A model generated the notes under the pieces. The model saw nothing but the letters and a program-made list of their open reading frames with translations. It searched no databases and was not told the origin of the DNA. Below are positions 36,724 to 45,250 of a DNA stretch of 64,000 nucleotides, piece after piece; the first letter of the stretch is position 1; each line of letters opens with the position of its first letter. Made by a program: the position numbers and the translations under genes. The stretch is from Pectinatus sp. (GTDB lineage: Bacteria > Bacillota > Negativicutes > Selenomonadales > Selenomonadaceae). The stretch covers positions 62,001 through 126,000 of the forward strand of contig JAHHSQ010000001.1 in NCBI GenBank assembly GCA_020025135.1. Reading direction: 5' to 3'.

Positions 36724-36936
36724 ATGGAAATAGTTGACCCGTCAATGGATATTTTGATGCAAAAAGTAGATAGTAAATATACCTTGGTAGTATTGGCTGC
36801 CAAGCGCGCAAGGGAAATCTTGAGCGGGGCAGAATTGGAAATCAAATGCGTTTCCATTAAAAATGTCAGTAATGCTTTAGAGGAAATCGCAGAAGATAAA
36901 ATAACTTATGAAAGATTAAACAACGGTATAAAATAA
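36724..36936 (+). CDS. rpoZ: RNA polymerase omega subunit
   Basis: 70 residues from ATG 36724, with AGGTGA six bases upstream. Omega aids assembly of the beta-prime subunit. MDILMQKVDSKYTLVVLAAKRARE is the omega core (positions about 8-31), followed by SNALEEIAEDKITYE. It overlaps the stop of its neighbours by a base or so on both sides, a tight operon. Confidence 0.93.
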   Translation: MEIVDPSMDILMQKVDSKYTLVVLAAKRAREILSGAELEIKCVSIKNVSNALEEIAEDKITYERLNNGIK

Positions 36937-38129
36937 TGTTAGAAAATAAAACAGTTCTTTTAGGAGTTACCGGTGGAATTGCGGCGTATAAAGCTGTGGA
37001 AATTGCTAGTCGTTTGCGAAAACAAGGGGCGATTGTCAAGACTATTATGACTGCTTCGGCACAAGAACTGGTACAACCGCGCCTATTTCAAGAAATTACC
37101 GGTAATCCAGTAAGTACATCGATGTGGGCGGAGATTCCTAATTTGCAAACCAAACACATCGCATTAGCACAAGAGGCAGATTGCCTTTTAATTGCTCCTG
37201 CCACGGCTAATATCATCGGCAAAATAGCATCTGGCATTGCCGATGATATGCTTTCGACCACGGTAGTAGCTTTACCTGATACCACTCCACGTTATATCGC
37301 ACCAGCGATGAATACGCAGATGTATAAAAACAAGGTTGTACAGGAAAATTTGCGTCGTTTAAAGGATTTAGGTTGGCATATTATTACTCCGGCTACTGGC
37401 AGGCTAGCGTGTGGAGCAGAAGGGCTTGGGAGATTGCCAGAACCAGTCGATATAGTAAATGTTTTGCAAGATATGGAAGAAACACGCGAAGCTGATTTGC
37501 AGGGAAAAAAGGTTTTAGTCACAGCTGGAGGAACTAGGGAAGCAATTGACCCAGTTCGTTATATCGGCAATCATTCGAGTGGCAAAATGGGATATGCCTT
37601 AGCTAAGGCGGCCCAGCTGAGAGGAGCGGAGGTGGTGCTCGTCACTGCCCCCACTAATTTGCCGGTGCCACATGGAGTTGAGGTTGTAGCAATTGAGACG
37701 GCAGAAGAGTTGCGCCAAGCAGTACTAAAGTATTATCCTGAGCAGGATATTGTTGTCATGGCTGCTGCTGTAGCCGATTATCGAGTCAAGGTACAATCTG
37801 ATAAAAAAATTAAAAAAGATGCGGAAGAATTGCAGTTGACCTTAGTTAAAAATACCGATATTTTGCGCGAATTAGGCGAGAAAAAAACCAAGCAAATTTT
37901 AGTTGGTTTTGCTGCTGAAACGCATAATTTAACGGCTTATGCCAAGGAAAAATTGCAGAAGAAAAATCTTGATTTTATCGTGGCTAATGATGTTACTAAA
38001 CCAGGCGCAGGTTTTGGTTCTGATACCAATATCGTGCAAATTATTCGTCCAGAGGCTGTGCAGAACATTCCTAAGATGAGTAAAGAAGCGTTAGCTGATT
38101 TGATTTTTGATGAAATTGCTAAAATCTGA
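36936..38129 (+). CDS. coaBC: Phosphopantothenoylcysteine decarboxylase/synthetase CoaBC
   Basis: 397 residues with two enzymes of coenzyme A synthesis. The FMN-dependent decarboxylase half has GVTGGIAAYKAVEIASRL, PATANIIGKIASGIADD, PAMNTQMY and RLACGAEGLGRL. The synthetase half has VTAGGTREAIDPVRYI, NHSSGKMGYALAKAA and MAAAVADYRV. ATG 36936 overlaps the rpoZ stop by one base. A hairpin terminator follows. Confidence 0.96.
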   Translation: MLENKTVLLGVTGGIAAYKAVEIASRLRKQGAIVKTIMTASAQELVQPRLFQEITGNPVSTSMWAEIPNLQTKHIALAQEADCLLIAPATANIIGKIASGIADDMLSTTVVALPDTTPRYIAPAMNTQMYKNKVVQENLRRLKDLGWHIITPATGRLACGAEGLGRLPEPVDIVNVLQDMEETREADLQGKKVLVTAGGTREAIDPVRYIGNHSSGKMGYALAKAAQLRGAEVVLVTAPTNLPVPHGVEVVAIETAEELRQAVLKYYPEQDIVVMAAAVADYRVKVQSDKKIKKDAEELQLTLVKNTDILRELGEKKTKQILVGFAAETHNLTAYAKEKLQKKNLDFIVANDVTKPGAGFGSDTNIVQIIRPEAVQNIPKMSKEALADLIFDEIAKI

Positions 38130-38145
38130 TTTTTAGGAACAAAGG

Positions 38146-38180
38146 GAGATGGAAGCTCTTGAGGCGGCCATCTCTTTTTT
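38146..38180 (+). terminator. coaBC terminator
   Basis: Stem GAGATGG / CCATCTC, 15-base loop, followed by TTTTTTATTT. Confidence 0.7.
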
Positions 38181-38298
38181 ATTTGGGGTTCTTTTATTAA
38201 AATATACTGACTTTTGTTGAAAAAATTTACTATTTGACTACTTGACAAAAAAAAGCAAGTGGGTTAACATAAATTTCGGAACTGAATAAATGAAAAAG

Positions 38299-38398
38299 CT
38301 CATCAAGAGCAGTGGAGGGACTGGCCCTATGAAACTGCGGCAACCATTGATATTTGTCAAACGGTGCTAATTCCTTTAGGTTATACCTATGAGATGAG
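38299..38398 (+). promoter_or_regulatory. SAM-I (S-box) riboswitch upstream of metK
   Basis: P1 CTCATC (38299-38304) pairs with GATGAG (38393-38398). Inside are the conserved AAGAGCAGTGGAGGGACTGG block, GGCCCTATGAAACTGCGGCA, and GGTGCTAATTCC. These are the S-box consensus elements. Binding of SAM would favour the terminator at 38412-38436 and reduce metK expression. Confidence 0.93.
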
Positions 38399-38411
38399 AG
38401 ATGCGAATATA

Positions 38412-38436
38412 GCTCTCTTTCATAGAGGGCTTTTTT
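38412..38436 (+). terminator. Riboswitch-controlled terminator of metK leader
   Basis: Stem GCTCTC / GAGGGC with a 7-base loop followed by six T. It lies directly after the S-box aptamer and before metK. Confidence 0.8.
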
Positions 38437-38466
38437 ATTTATCAAAAAACAAAGGAGGGTATCAAA

Positions 38467-39663
38467 ATGAAAAAAGATAATATAGCTCTCTTTACTTCTG
38501 AATCTGTTACAGAAGGACATCCAGACAAGATTGCTGACCAAATTTCTGACACAATTTTGGATGCTATTTTAGAAAAAGACCCACAAGGACGTGTCGCTTG
38601 TGAAACCCTTATCACTACTGGACAAGTACATGTGGCAGGGGAAATTTCTACCACTTGCTATGTAGATATTCCTAAATTAGTGCGTGATAGAATTAGAGAA
38701 ATTGGCTATACGAGAGCAAAGTATGGCTTTGATGCTTCTACTTGTGGCGTATTAGTTTCTATCGATGAACAATCCCCAGACATCGCTTTGGGGGTAGATA
38801 AATCTCTAGAGGCTAAAGAAGGAGATACTGTTAGTACAGATTCTATTGGCGCTGGTGACCAAGGTATGATGTTTGGCTACGCTAGCAATGAAACTCCAGA
38901 ATATATGCCATTCCCGATTGCGATGGCACATCGTTTGGCACGTCGTTTGACGGAAGTGAGAAAGAATGGAACTTTGCCGTATCTTCGTCCAGATGGAAAG
39001 ACACAAGTAACTGTCGCTTATCAAGATGGCAAACCTGTTTATATCGATACGATTGTCGTTTCCTCTCAACATGCTCCAGAGGTTTCCTTGGAACAAATTA
39101 AGGCCGATATTAAAAAACATGTCATTGCTCCGATTATTCCGCAAGATATGTTAAATGATGAGACAAAATACTATATCAACCCGACAGGTAAATTTGTCAT
39201 CGGTGGCCCGCAAGGCGATTGTGGTTTGACAGGAAGAAAAATCATTGTCGATACCTATGGTGGCATGGCTAGACATGGCGGTGGTGCTTTCTCTGGTAAA
39301 GACCCCACAAAGGTAGACCGTTCGGCAGCCTATGCAGCTCGCTATGTAGCTAAAAATATCGTGGCAGCAGGCTTGGCCGATAAATGCGAAATTCAGTTGG
39401 CTTATGCGATTGGCGTAGCTACTCCAGTATCAATCAGAGTGGAAACCTTTGGCACCAATAAAATTCCAGAAGCTGATATTATTCCGTTGATTGAAAAACA
39501 CTTTGATTTGCACCCTGCTGGCATTATCAAAATGTTGAACTTGAGAAGACCAATTTATGCCCAAACGGCAGCATATGGCCATTTCGGACGTACAGATATT
39601 GATTTGCCTTGGGAAAAAACTGATAAGGCAGAAATATTGAGAAAAGAAGCAGGATTGAAATAA
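38467..39663 (+). CDS. metK: S-adenosylmethionine synthetase MetK
   Basis: 398 residues. It makes SAM from methionine and ATP. FTSESVTEGHPDKIADQIS, GAGDQGMMFGYA, GGPQGDCGLTGRKII and the GGGAFSGKDPTKVDRS phosphate loop are intact. AGGAGGG precedes the ATG. It is governed by the S-box leader and ended by its own terminator, so probably transcribed alone. Confidence 0.97.
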   Translation: MKKDNIALFTSESVTEGHPDKIADQISDTILDAILEKDPQGRVACETLITTGQVHVAGEISTTCYVDIPKLVRDRIREIGYTRAKYGFDASTCGVLVSIDEQSPDIALGVDKSLEAKEGDTVSTDSIGAGDQGMMFGYASNETPEYMPFPIAMAHRLARRLTEVRKNGTLPYLRPDGKTQVTVAYQDGKPVYIDTIVVSSQHAPEVSLEQIKADIKKHVIAPIIPQDMLNDETKYYINPTGKFVIGGPQGDCGLTGRKIIVDTYGGMARHGGGAFSGKDPTKVDRSAAYAARYVAKNIVAAGLADKCEIQLAYAIGVATPVSIRVETFGTNKIPEADIIPLIEKHFDLHPAGIIKMLNLRRPIYAQTAAYGHFGRTDIDLPWEKTDKAEILRKEAGLK

Positions 39664-39687
39664 TTATTAGTCGATATTAGGGCTAGC

Positions 39688-39716
39688 GCCACCCTCTTTA
39701 TAGGGTGGCATTTTTT
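39688..39716 (+). terminator. metK terminator
   Basis: Stem GCCACCCT / AGGGTGGC with loop CTTTAT, followed by ATTTTTTATTT. Confidence 0.85.
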
Positions 39717-39853
39717 ATTTGTCTGGATATAAAAGCATAGATTGACAGTGATGGCAGTGATAATCTAGACTATTAATAAGTTAAAGTAAAGAAAGCCCCC
39801 AAAATACTTTATAAATGCCTCTCCCAGAGGTGTTTTACTATTTTATATTGGTA

Positions 39854-39881
39854 TTGTGCCATTGGTGCATTTTGCTATAAG
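39854..39881 (+). promoter_or_regulatory. Putative priA promoter
   Basis: TTGTGC (39854-39859), 16-base spacer, TATAAG (39876-39881) with TG one base before it (extended -10). It lies just upstream of the inferred priA first exon. Confidence 0.45.
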
Positions 39882-39904
39882 AAAATGAGAAAAGAGGAAG
39901 AGCT

Positions 39905-39927
39905 ATTTTTATCGCAGATATTTTTAT
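39905..39927 (+). CDS. priA: Primosomal helicase PriA, exon 1 (23-base first exon)
   Basis: Found by working back from the intron. The frame FIADIF-I, joined to exon 2 through a split codon (AT|A), reads IADIFINIPIKKLQ, the expected PriA N-terminus (A-E-V-F-V-N-I-P in relatives). No ATG, GTG or TTG lies in this frame after the upstream TAA. The best start is ATT at 39905, seven bases after GAGG in AGAGGAAG (39893-39900), so a non-standard AUU initiation is inferred. An ATG straddles the exon-intron border (39926-39928) and vanishes on splicing. Exon end and frame are well supported; the start codon is not certain. Confidence 0.65.
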
Positions 39928-40341
39928 GAAATTCATTTACAGGGAATTTGTAAACATATAGGGAAACCTGTATTGGCGATATTTAAAATGAGAAATTGAA
40001 TTGCTGGGATACCGTAAAGCTGGTGAAACTACAACGTAATTTTTGAAAAAAAGCAGGCGTGAATGTGGCGAAAGCAGAAAAAATTCAGCAGATGACATAT
40101 GGTTAAAGCCTAAATGTTATAAAATCGGCAATCAGCAACTAAGCTCCGAAGAGGAGAAAGCTCAACGACTATTCCTCGTGCGGGAAGTAGATTGCAAGTA
40201 ATGGGCAATCGAAGTGGTTTTGCCGTCTGATATTATTCAACGGAGAAGAGATAGTCTATACTCAGGGGAAACCTTGAGGAGTTCATCGGAGAACCGTGTG
40301 GATGTAGCGAATCCACATGAACGGGCATTTCAAGCCTCGAG
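39928..40341 (+). ncRNA. Group I intron 1 of priA (414 nt)
   Basis: Guide GTAAAC (39950-39955) pairs with exon end TTTAT (five pairs, U.G at the splice site). A hairpin AAATTC / GGAATTT separates splice site and guide. P2 ATAGG-GAAA-CCTGT is almost identical to the yicC intron. Core elements are AATTGCTGGGA (39999-40009), AATCAGCAAC (40131-40140), GCTCAACGACTA (40161-40172) and AAGAGATAGTC (40246-40256). The intron ends at G 40341 (CTCGAG). The exon frame meets TAG 30 bases in. No ORF of its own. Confidence 0.88.
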
Positions 40342-40834
40342 AAATATTCCCATAAAAAAATTACAAGCTAGTTATACTTACCTTGTGCCAGAAAAATTGT
40401 CTTTTTTAACGGCTGGCTGTCGCGTTATTGTCCCTTTTGGGCGTAGGTTGACGGAAGGATTTATTTTGACAATACACGAAGTTGAGACTTTACCAGAGAC
40501 GGAATACGAGCTGAAAACGGTGATAGATTGTTTAGATATTAAGCCGTATTTCTCGCCGCAGACGATGCAGATAAGTCGCTTCATCAGTACTTATTATCTT
40601 TGCACTCCGGCAGAAGCGATGCGACTTTTTATTCCAGGCAAGAATAGTTTGCAGATGCGGGATTACTATTACGCGGCGACAGAAAAGAGCGACAAACCGT
40701 TTGAAAGACAAATACAGGATTGTTTATGGCAATCGCCAGGGTTATTGTTAAGAGATTTAAAGAAAAAACTGGGAGAAAGCGTGCCTGATTTAGATAGATG
40801 TATAGCCCAGATGTTGCGAAAAAAATTGATTTAT
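40342..40834 (+). CDS. priA: PriA, exon 2 (N-terminal DNA-binding domain)
   Basis: Codes for the 3'-DNA-binding domain of PriA: IPIKKLQASYTYLVPEKL, GCRVIVPFGRRLTEGFIL and FISTYYLCTPAEAMRLFIPG. PriA is the DNA helicase that restarts replication at stalled forks by loading DnaB through DnaD/DnaB/DnaI-type partners. The frame ends in LRKKLIY and then TAA, the first bases of the next intron. Joining 40834 to 41296 continues IEHGYKIKRKKQYDEYV. Confidence 0.92.
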
Positions 40835-41295
40835 TAATTTTGATGAAAACTCGTTGAGTTGCTTATTCATCTAGTAAACACATTGAGAAATTAGTGTGAG
40901 CGATAGTTTCGCTATCGGACAAAGAAATTGAATTGCTGGAAAGACGTAAAGCTGATAGGACTACAACAGGATGTGGAAACATGGATGTGAAGGCGGCGAA
41001 AGCAGAAAAAACCAATCAGATACTGCATGGTTAAAACCTAAACAGAAAAAAATCGTCAATCAGCAGCGAAGCTCCAAAGTGGAGAACGTTCAACGACTAT
41101 TCCTCGTGAGGGAAGTAGGTTGCAAGTGATGGGCAATCGAAGTGGTTTCGCCCTAACGCGTGATGGCGAGGGAGAAGAGATAGTCTATGCTTTGGCGAAA
41201 GCCAAAGAAGTTTCTAAGAAAACTGCAAAGAGGGTAGCGCCTTTTTGTGAACCCTTTGGGACAGCGTTTTAAAATAACTGTCCCAAATAAAACAG
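40835..41295 (+). ncRNA. Group I intron 2 of priA (461 nt)
   Basis: Guide GTAAAC (40874-40879) pairs with exon end TTTAT. A P1-extension hairpin, GATGAA-AACTC-gtt-GAGTT-TTCATC type, sits between. P2 is capped by GAAA. Core elements are AATTGCTGGAA (40931-40941), AATCAGCAGCG (41058-41068), GTTCAACGACTA (41088-41099) and AAGAGATAGTC (41175-41185). The intron ends AAAACAG. It starts with in-frame TAA. It resembles the M50-protease intron most closely. No ORF. Confidence 0.92.
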
Positions 41296-41967
41296 ATTGA
41301 ACATGGATATAAAATAAAGCGAAAAAAACAATATGACGAGTACGTCAATTTGACTATTCCCATTTCGGAAACTTTGCTTCAGACGATGAAACGAAAGAAA
41401 AAGCAGGTAGAAGCCTTGCAAATTTTAGGTAAACAGCCAGAACAAAAAATGGCCGTGAAAGATTTGCAGAATTTGGGCATCAACAAGGATATTCTCAATA
41501 AATTGGCAGAAAGCAAGTTGTTAGAATATAGCTTTAAACAGGTGTTTCGCGACAGCTATCGTCAATGGCAAGAAGGAGAAAGAGCTTCCTTTACTTTAAC
41601 AGATGAACAACAGCAAGCTCTAGCTAAAATAAAACCGGCCTTGACAACTAGTCAGGAGATGCGGTTTTTACTACATGGTGTCACTGGTAGTGGAAAAACT
41701 TTAGTCTATATCGAAGCAGCCAAAACAGCAGAAAAGATGGGCAAACAAGTGCTGTTAATGGTGCCAGAAATTGTGTTGACAGGTCAATTGGTGACTAGTT
41801 TTAAAAAGTATTTTGGGGACCGAGTGGTGGTTATACACAGTAAATTGACCATCAATGAACGCAGTGATACTTTTGAGCGTATTCGTTCTGGTGAGGCGCA
41901 TGTCGTCATTGGAGCGCGTTCAGCTCTCTTTTCACCGTTTATAGATTTAGGCTTGATTATTATTGAT
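41296..41967 (+). CDS. priA: PriA, exon 3 (helicase lobe 1)
   Basis: 224 codons. After the winged-helix part comes the Walker A segment FLLHGVTGSGKTLVYIEA and motif Ia VPEIVLTGQL, then VVIHSKLTINERSDTFERI and VIGARSALFSPFIDLGLIIID. The exon ends after the aspartate of the Walker B DEEH box. The next bases, TAA, belong to intron 3. In frame with exons 2 and 4 once introns are removed. Confidence 0.94.
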
Positions 41968-42394
41968 TAAAAATGAGTCACATACTCGTGACTTTAGTCA
42001 TGAGTAAGATGAACAAATAGTCAGCATATATAGAAATATATATGTAGATACGGACTGAAAGAAATCCGTACAGGACAGCATCTGAATTGCTGGAAACCCC
42101 TTAGAGCTCTTGCAGCCACAACGAAGCTTTGAAATAAAGGCAAGCGTGAAGGCAAAAAATGGCCAGAGATTGGGCAATCAGCAGCGAAACTCTGAAGAGG
42201 AGAAGGTTCAACGACTATCCCTCCCGAGGGGAGTACGCGGTAAGCGATTGGCCGCGGAAGTAGATGAGGCCTTAGCAGGTAAAGCTGAAGGATAAGATAT
42301 AGTCTGTGCTTGCGCGAAAGTGCAAGAAGTTCATAGGAGAACTGCTCGCTGAGTAGCGCCAGTGGGTGAATAATAACTCCGTTAGGAGATACAG
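41968..42394 (+). ncRNA. Group I intron 3 of priA, inside the DEEH box (427 nt)
   Basis: Guide GTCAGC (42020-42025) pairs with exon end TTGAT (U.G at the splice site). Between them lies a hairpin ACTCGTGACT / AGTCATGAGT. P2 ATATATA-GAAA-TATATAT follows. Core elements are AATTGCTGGAA (42085-42095), AATCAGCAGCG (42176-42186), GTTCAACGACTA (42206-42217) and AAGATATAGTC (42294-42304). A CTCC-gtta-GGAG hairpin precedes the end GATACAG. It starts with in-frame TAA. Unlike the other five it lacks the GGTTAAA-CCTAA module between P and Q. Closest relative is the murD intron. Confidence 0.93.
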
Positions 42395-43612
42395 GAAGAA
42401 CACGATGCCTCTTATAAACAGGATGAAGCACCGCGCTATCATACGCGTGATATTGCTAATTACATGACCAGTTTGTATAAAGGAGTATTGATTTTAGGTA
42501 GTGCGACACCTTCTTTAGAGAGCTATTATCTAGCTCAAACTGGTAAATATGTTCTTTTAGAAATGAAAAATCGCATCGATAAAAAACCAATGCCCCATAT
42601 AGTGCCAGTAGATATGCGAGAAGAGCTACATTTTGGTAATAGAAAAATTCTTTCTCGTTCTCTACAAAAGCTTTTGCAGGAAACTCTGGCTAGGAAGGAG
42701 CAAAGCATCATCATGCTCAATCGGCGTGGCTATGCTACTTTTGTGATGTGTCGGTCTTGTGGCGAGGTGATACATTGTCCCAAATGTGATTTACCGATGG
42801 TATACCATCGCGAGCAGTATTTGGCTTGTCACCGTTGTGATATCACTCAACCAGTACCTAAACAATGTCCAAAATGCTCAAGTAAGATGATTAAATTCTT
42901 TGGCTCTGGCACGGAAAAGTTGGAACAAGAATTAGAGGAGCTCTATCCGGACGCGCGCGTTATTAGGCTAGATAGAGATACGACGAAGCGTAAGATGGCG
43001 CACATCGATATATTACATGCCTTTCGTGATAGAAAATACGATATATTATTGGGCACGCAGATGGTGGCAAAAGGACACGACATTCCCAATGTTACAGCAG
43101 TTGGCATAATTAGTGCCGATTCTGTCTTGCATTTACCTAATTTTCGCTCCCCAGAACGTTGTTTTGCTCTAATAACTCAGACGGCAGGGCGAGCGGGTAG
43201 GGGAGTAAAGCAAGGAGAAGTTATTATTCAAAGTTACAATCCGCAACATTATGCCGTCCAATACGGCATCAAACAGGATTATAGTGGTTTTTACGAGGCG
43301 GAGTTGCCCTTACGAAAGGAAAATTTTTATCCTCCTTTTGCGCAATTAATTCAACTCATGGTACAAAATAAAGAAGAGGAAATTGCCTATAAACGGGCAA
43401 AGGAAATAAAACAGTTGTTTAACGCGGAATTTACTTCTAACAATGACTACCAACTACTTGGTCCTGCGCCGGCAATTATCGCCAAATTAAACGATATTTA
43501 TCGCTTTGTTATTCTGTTGAAGGGAAAGGACATGAGGCCGTTACAGGATTTTTTAAAGCGACATAAATTACACATAGAAGATGGTATTAGTATCAATGTT
43601 AATCCATTTTAG
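42395..43612 (+). CDS. priA: PriA, exon 4 (DEEH box remainder, zinc domain, helicase lobe 2)
   Basis: The exon starts GAA GAA CAC: residues EEHDASYKQDEAPRYHTRD complete the DEEH box. Then LGSATPSLESYYLA and the zinc-binding cysteines CRSCGEVIHCPKC, CHRCD and CPKCSS. Helicase motifs FGSGTEKLEQELEEL, LLGTQMVAKGHDIPNV and QTAGRAGRG follow, and the C-terminal domain ends near HIEDGISINVNPF. All four exons together give about 801 residues, normal for PriA. A strong terminator follows. Confidence 0.95.
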   Translation, partial: EEHDASYKQDEAPRYHTRDIANYMTSLYKGVLILGSATPSLESYYLAQTGKYVLLEMKNRIDKKPMPHIVPVDMREELHFGNRKILSRSLQKLLQETLARKEQSIIMLNRRGYATFVMCRSCGEVIHCPKCDLPMVYHREQYLACHRCDITQPVPKQCPKCSSKMIKFFGSGTEKLEQELEELYPDARVIRLDRDTTKRKMAHIDILHAFRDRKYDILLGTQMVAKGHDIPNVTAVGIISADSVLHLPNFRSPERCFALITQTAGRAGRGVKQGEVIIQSYNPQHYAVQYGIKQDYSGFYEAELPLRKENFYPPFAQLIQLMVQNKEEEIAYKRAKEIKQLFNAEFTSNNDYQLLGPAPAIIAKLNDIYRFVILLKGKDMRPLQDFLKRHKLHIEDGISINVNPF

Positions 43613-43676
43613 ATATGACCATAGCTAAAGCGGTTATTTCATTCGAAAAGAATTAATTATCAGCTAGTGCTGCTGG

Positions 43677-43713
43677 TAAGGGGGAGGGAAAAGAACCTCC
43701 CCCTTATATTTTT
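43677..43713 (+). terminator. priA terminator
   Basis: Stem TAAGGGGGAGG / CCTCCCCCTTA with loop GAAAAGAA, followed by TATTTTTG. Confidence 0.85.
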
Positions 43714-43833
43714 GTGTAATGGATGGGAGAAGAATTCACTGTGTATGGGCTTTATTGCCATTGAGTGAATTGCAGAGTGGTTTGTCATTTGTTATAATAT
43801 AATAGTTTGTAGATAAGAAAGGAATGATAAGAG

Positions 43834-44292
43834 ATGGCAATTTTAGAGATAAAAAAAGTTGGCGATACTTCTTTGCGCCAAAAAGCATTGCCAGTAGAAC
43901 GCATAGATGGAACAATTAGACATTTGTTAGATGATATGGCAGAAACGATGTATAAAGCAGATGGAGTGGGGCTAGCTGCTCCACAGGTAGGTGTAAATAA
44001 GCGCATTGTCGTCATTGATACCGGAGAGGGACTTTTGGAATTGATAAATCCAGAAATTGTGCGCAGTGAGGGAGAAATGGAAAACACGGAGGGATGTCTT
44101 AGTGTGCCAGGTACTAGCGGTCGCGTAAAGCGAGCACAAAAGGTCTATGTACACTATCTCAATCGCCGTGGCAAACGCAATCGCATTATTGCAAATGGAA
44201 ATTTATTAGCCACTTGCTTACAACATGAAATAGACCATTTAGAAGGTATTTTATTTATTGATAAAGCAGAGGAAGTACGTACTAATGTCTAA
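43834..44292 (+). CDS. def: Peptide deformylase Def
   Basis: 152 residues. It removes the formyl group from nascent proteins. The three active-site motifs are GVGLAAPQVG, EGCLSVPG and QHEIDHLEGILF (HExxH metal site). GAAAGGAATGATAAGAG precedes the ATG. The stop lies inside the start of fmt (eight-base overlap), coupling deformylation and formylation genes. Confidence 0.96.
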   Translation: MAILEIKKVGDTSLRQKALPVERIDGTIRHLLDDMAETMYKADGVGLAAPQVGVNKRIVVIDTGEGLLELINPEIVRSEGEMENTEGCLSVPGTSGRVKRAQKVYVHYLNRRGKRNRIIANGNLLATCLQHEIDHLEGILFIDKAEEVRTNV

Positions 44293-45199
44293 AAAATTAC
44301 GCGTCGTATTTATGGGTACACCAGAATTTGCTGTGCCTTGTTTAGAAAAATTAAATGAAATTACCGATGTCGTGCTTGTTGTAACGCAACCGGACAGAAA
44401 ACGCGGCCGTGGTCAAAAGGTTACTTTTTCTCCAGTCAAAGAATACGCTACCTCACATGGATTACCAGTGTATCAGCCGGAAAAAATTAAAAATACAGAA
44501 GCAGTAGAGTATGTGCGCCGTTTTCACCCCGATTTAATTGTGGTTGTTGCTTTCGGTCAGATTTTGTCGACCGCCGTTTTGGATATACCGCCATTGGGTT
44601 GTGTGAATGTGCATGCTTCCTTATTACCGCGTTGGCGAGGCGCTGCCCCAATTCATTGGTCAATCATTTCTGGCGATAAGGTGACGGGAGTTACCACTAT
44701 GTATATGGATGCTGGATTAGATACAGGAGATATGATATTTAAAACGGAAGTTCCTATCACACCGGAGATGACAACAGCTGAATTGCACGATATTTTGGCT
44801 AAACAGGGCGCTAATCTTTTACAGAAAACTGTTCTTGCCATTATGAAGGGGGAAGCCCCACGTCAAAAGCAAGAAGGTGACTCCACTTATGCTAAAATGC
44901 TTCACGAACAGGATTGTGAAATCGATTGGCAAGCCAAAGCTAATGACATTCACAATCTAGTGCGCGGACTCAATTCTTGGCCAGTAGCACGGGGAATTTT
45001 GCAGGGGAAAAAGGTGCGTTTCTTTAGAACTAGAGTTTTGGAAGGAAGAGGCGAACCAGGTCAAATTGTTCGGGCCGATAAAAATGGTATTGTTGTTGGT
45101 ACCGGAGAAGGATTGTTGTCAATTTTAGAATTACAATTAGAAAATAAAAAGCGCATGAGTGCAGCAGCTTTTTTGAATGGACATAAATTGACAAAATAA
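44285..45199 (+). CDS. fmt: Methionyl-tRNA formyltransferase Fmt
   Basis: 304 residues from ATG 44285, which follows GAGGAAG and gives the usual MSKKLRVVFMGTPEFAVP start; an earlier in-frame ATG (44258) is less likely. It formylates Met-tRNA-fMet. VVTQPDRKRGRGQK, VVVAFGQILS, CVNVHASLLPRWRGAAPI and VRGLNSWPVARG are typical. Terminator follows. Confidence 0.96.
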   Translation: MSKKLRVVFMGTPEFAVPCLEKLNEITDVVLVVTQPDRKRGRGQKVTFSPVKEYATSHGLPVYQPEKIKNTEAVEYVRRFHPDLIVVVAFGQILSTAVLDIPPLGCVNVHASLLPRWRGAAPIHWSIISGDKVTGVTTMYMDAGLDTGDMIFKTEVPITPEMTTAELHDILAKQGANLLQKTVLAIMKGEAPRQKQEGDSTYAKMLHEQDCEIDWQAKANDIHNLVRGLNSWPVARGILQGKKVRFFRTRVLEGRGEPGQIVRADKNGIVVGTGEGLLSILELQLENKKRMSAAAFLNGHKLTK

Positions 45200-45200
45200 A

Positions 45201-45228
45201 AAAACTGCTGTTTATAACAGCAGTTTTT
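45201..45228. terminator. Bidirectional terminator after fmt
   Basis: Stem AAAACTGCTGTT / AACAGCAGTTTTT, flanked by A and T runs, between convergent genes. Confidence 0.85.
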
Positions 45229-45250
45229 GCCTTTTCTATGATTAATGGAA

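Noticed and set aside
40214..40341. Extended N-terminus of PriA starting within the first intron
   Set aside because: That stretch covers the intron S element and P9 region and has no similarity to PriA before NIPIKKL.
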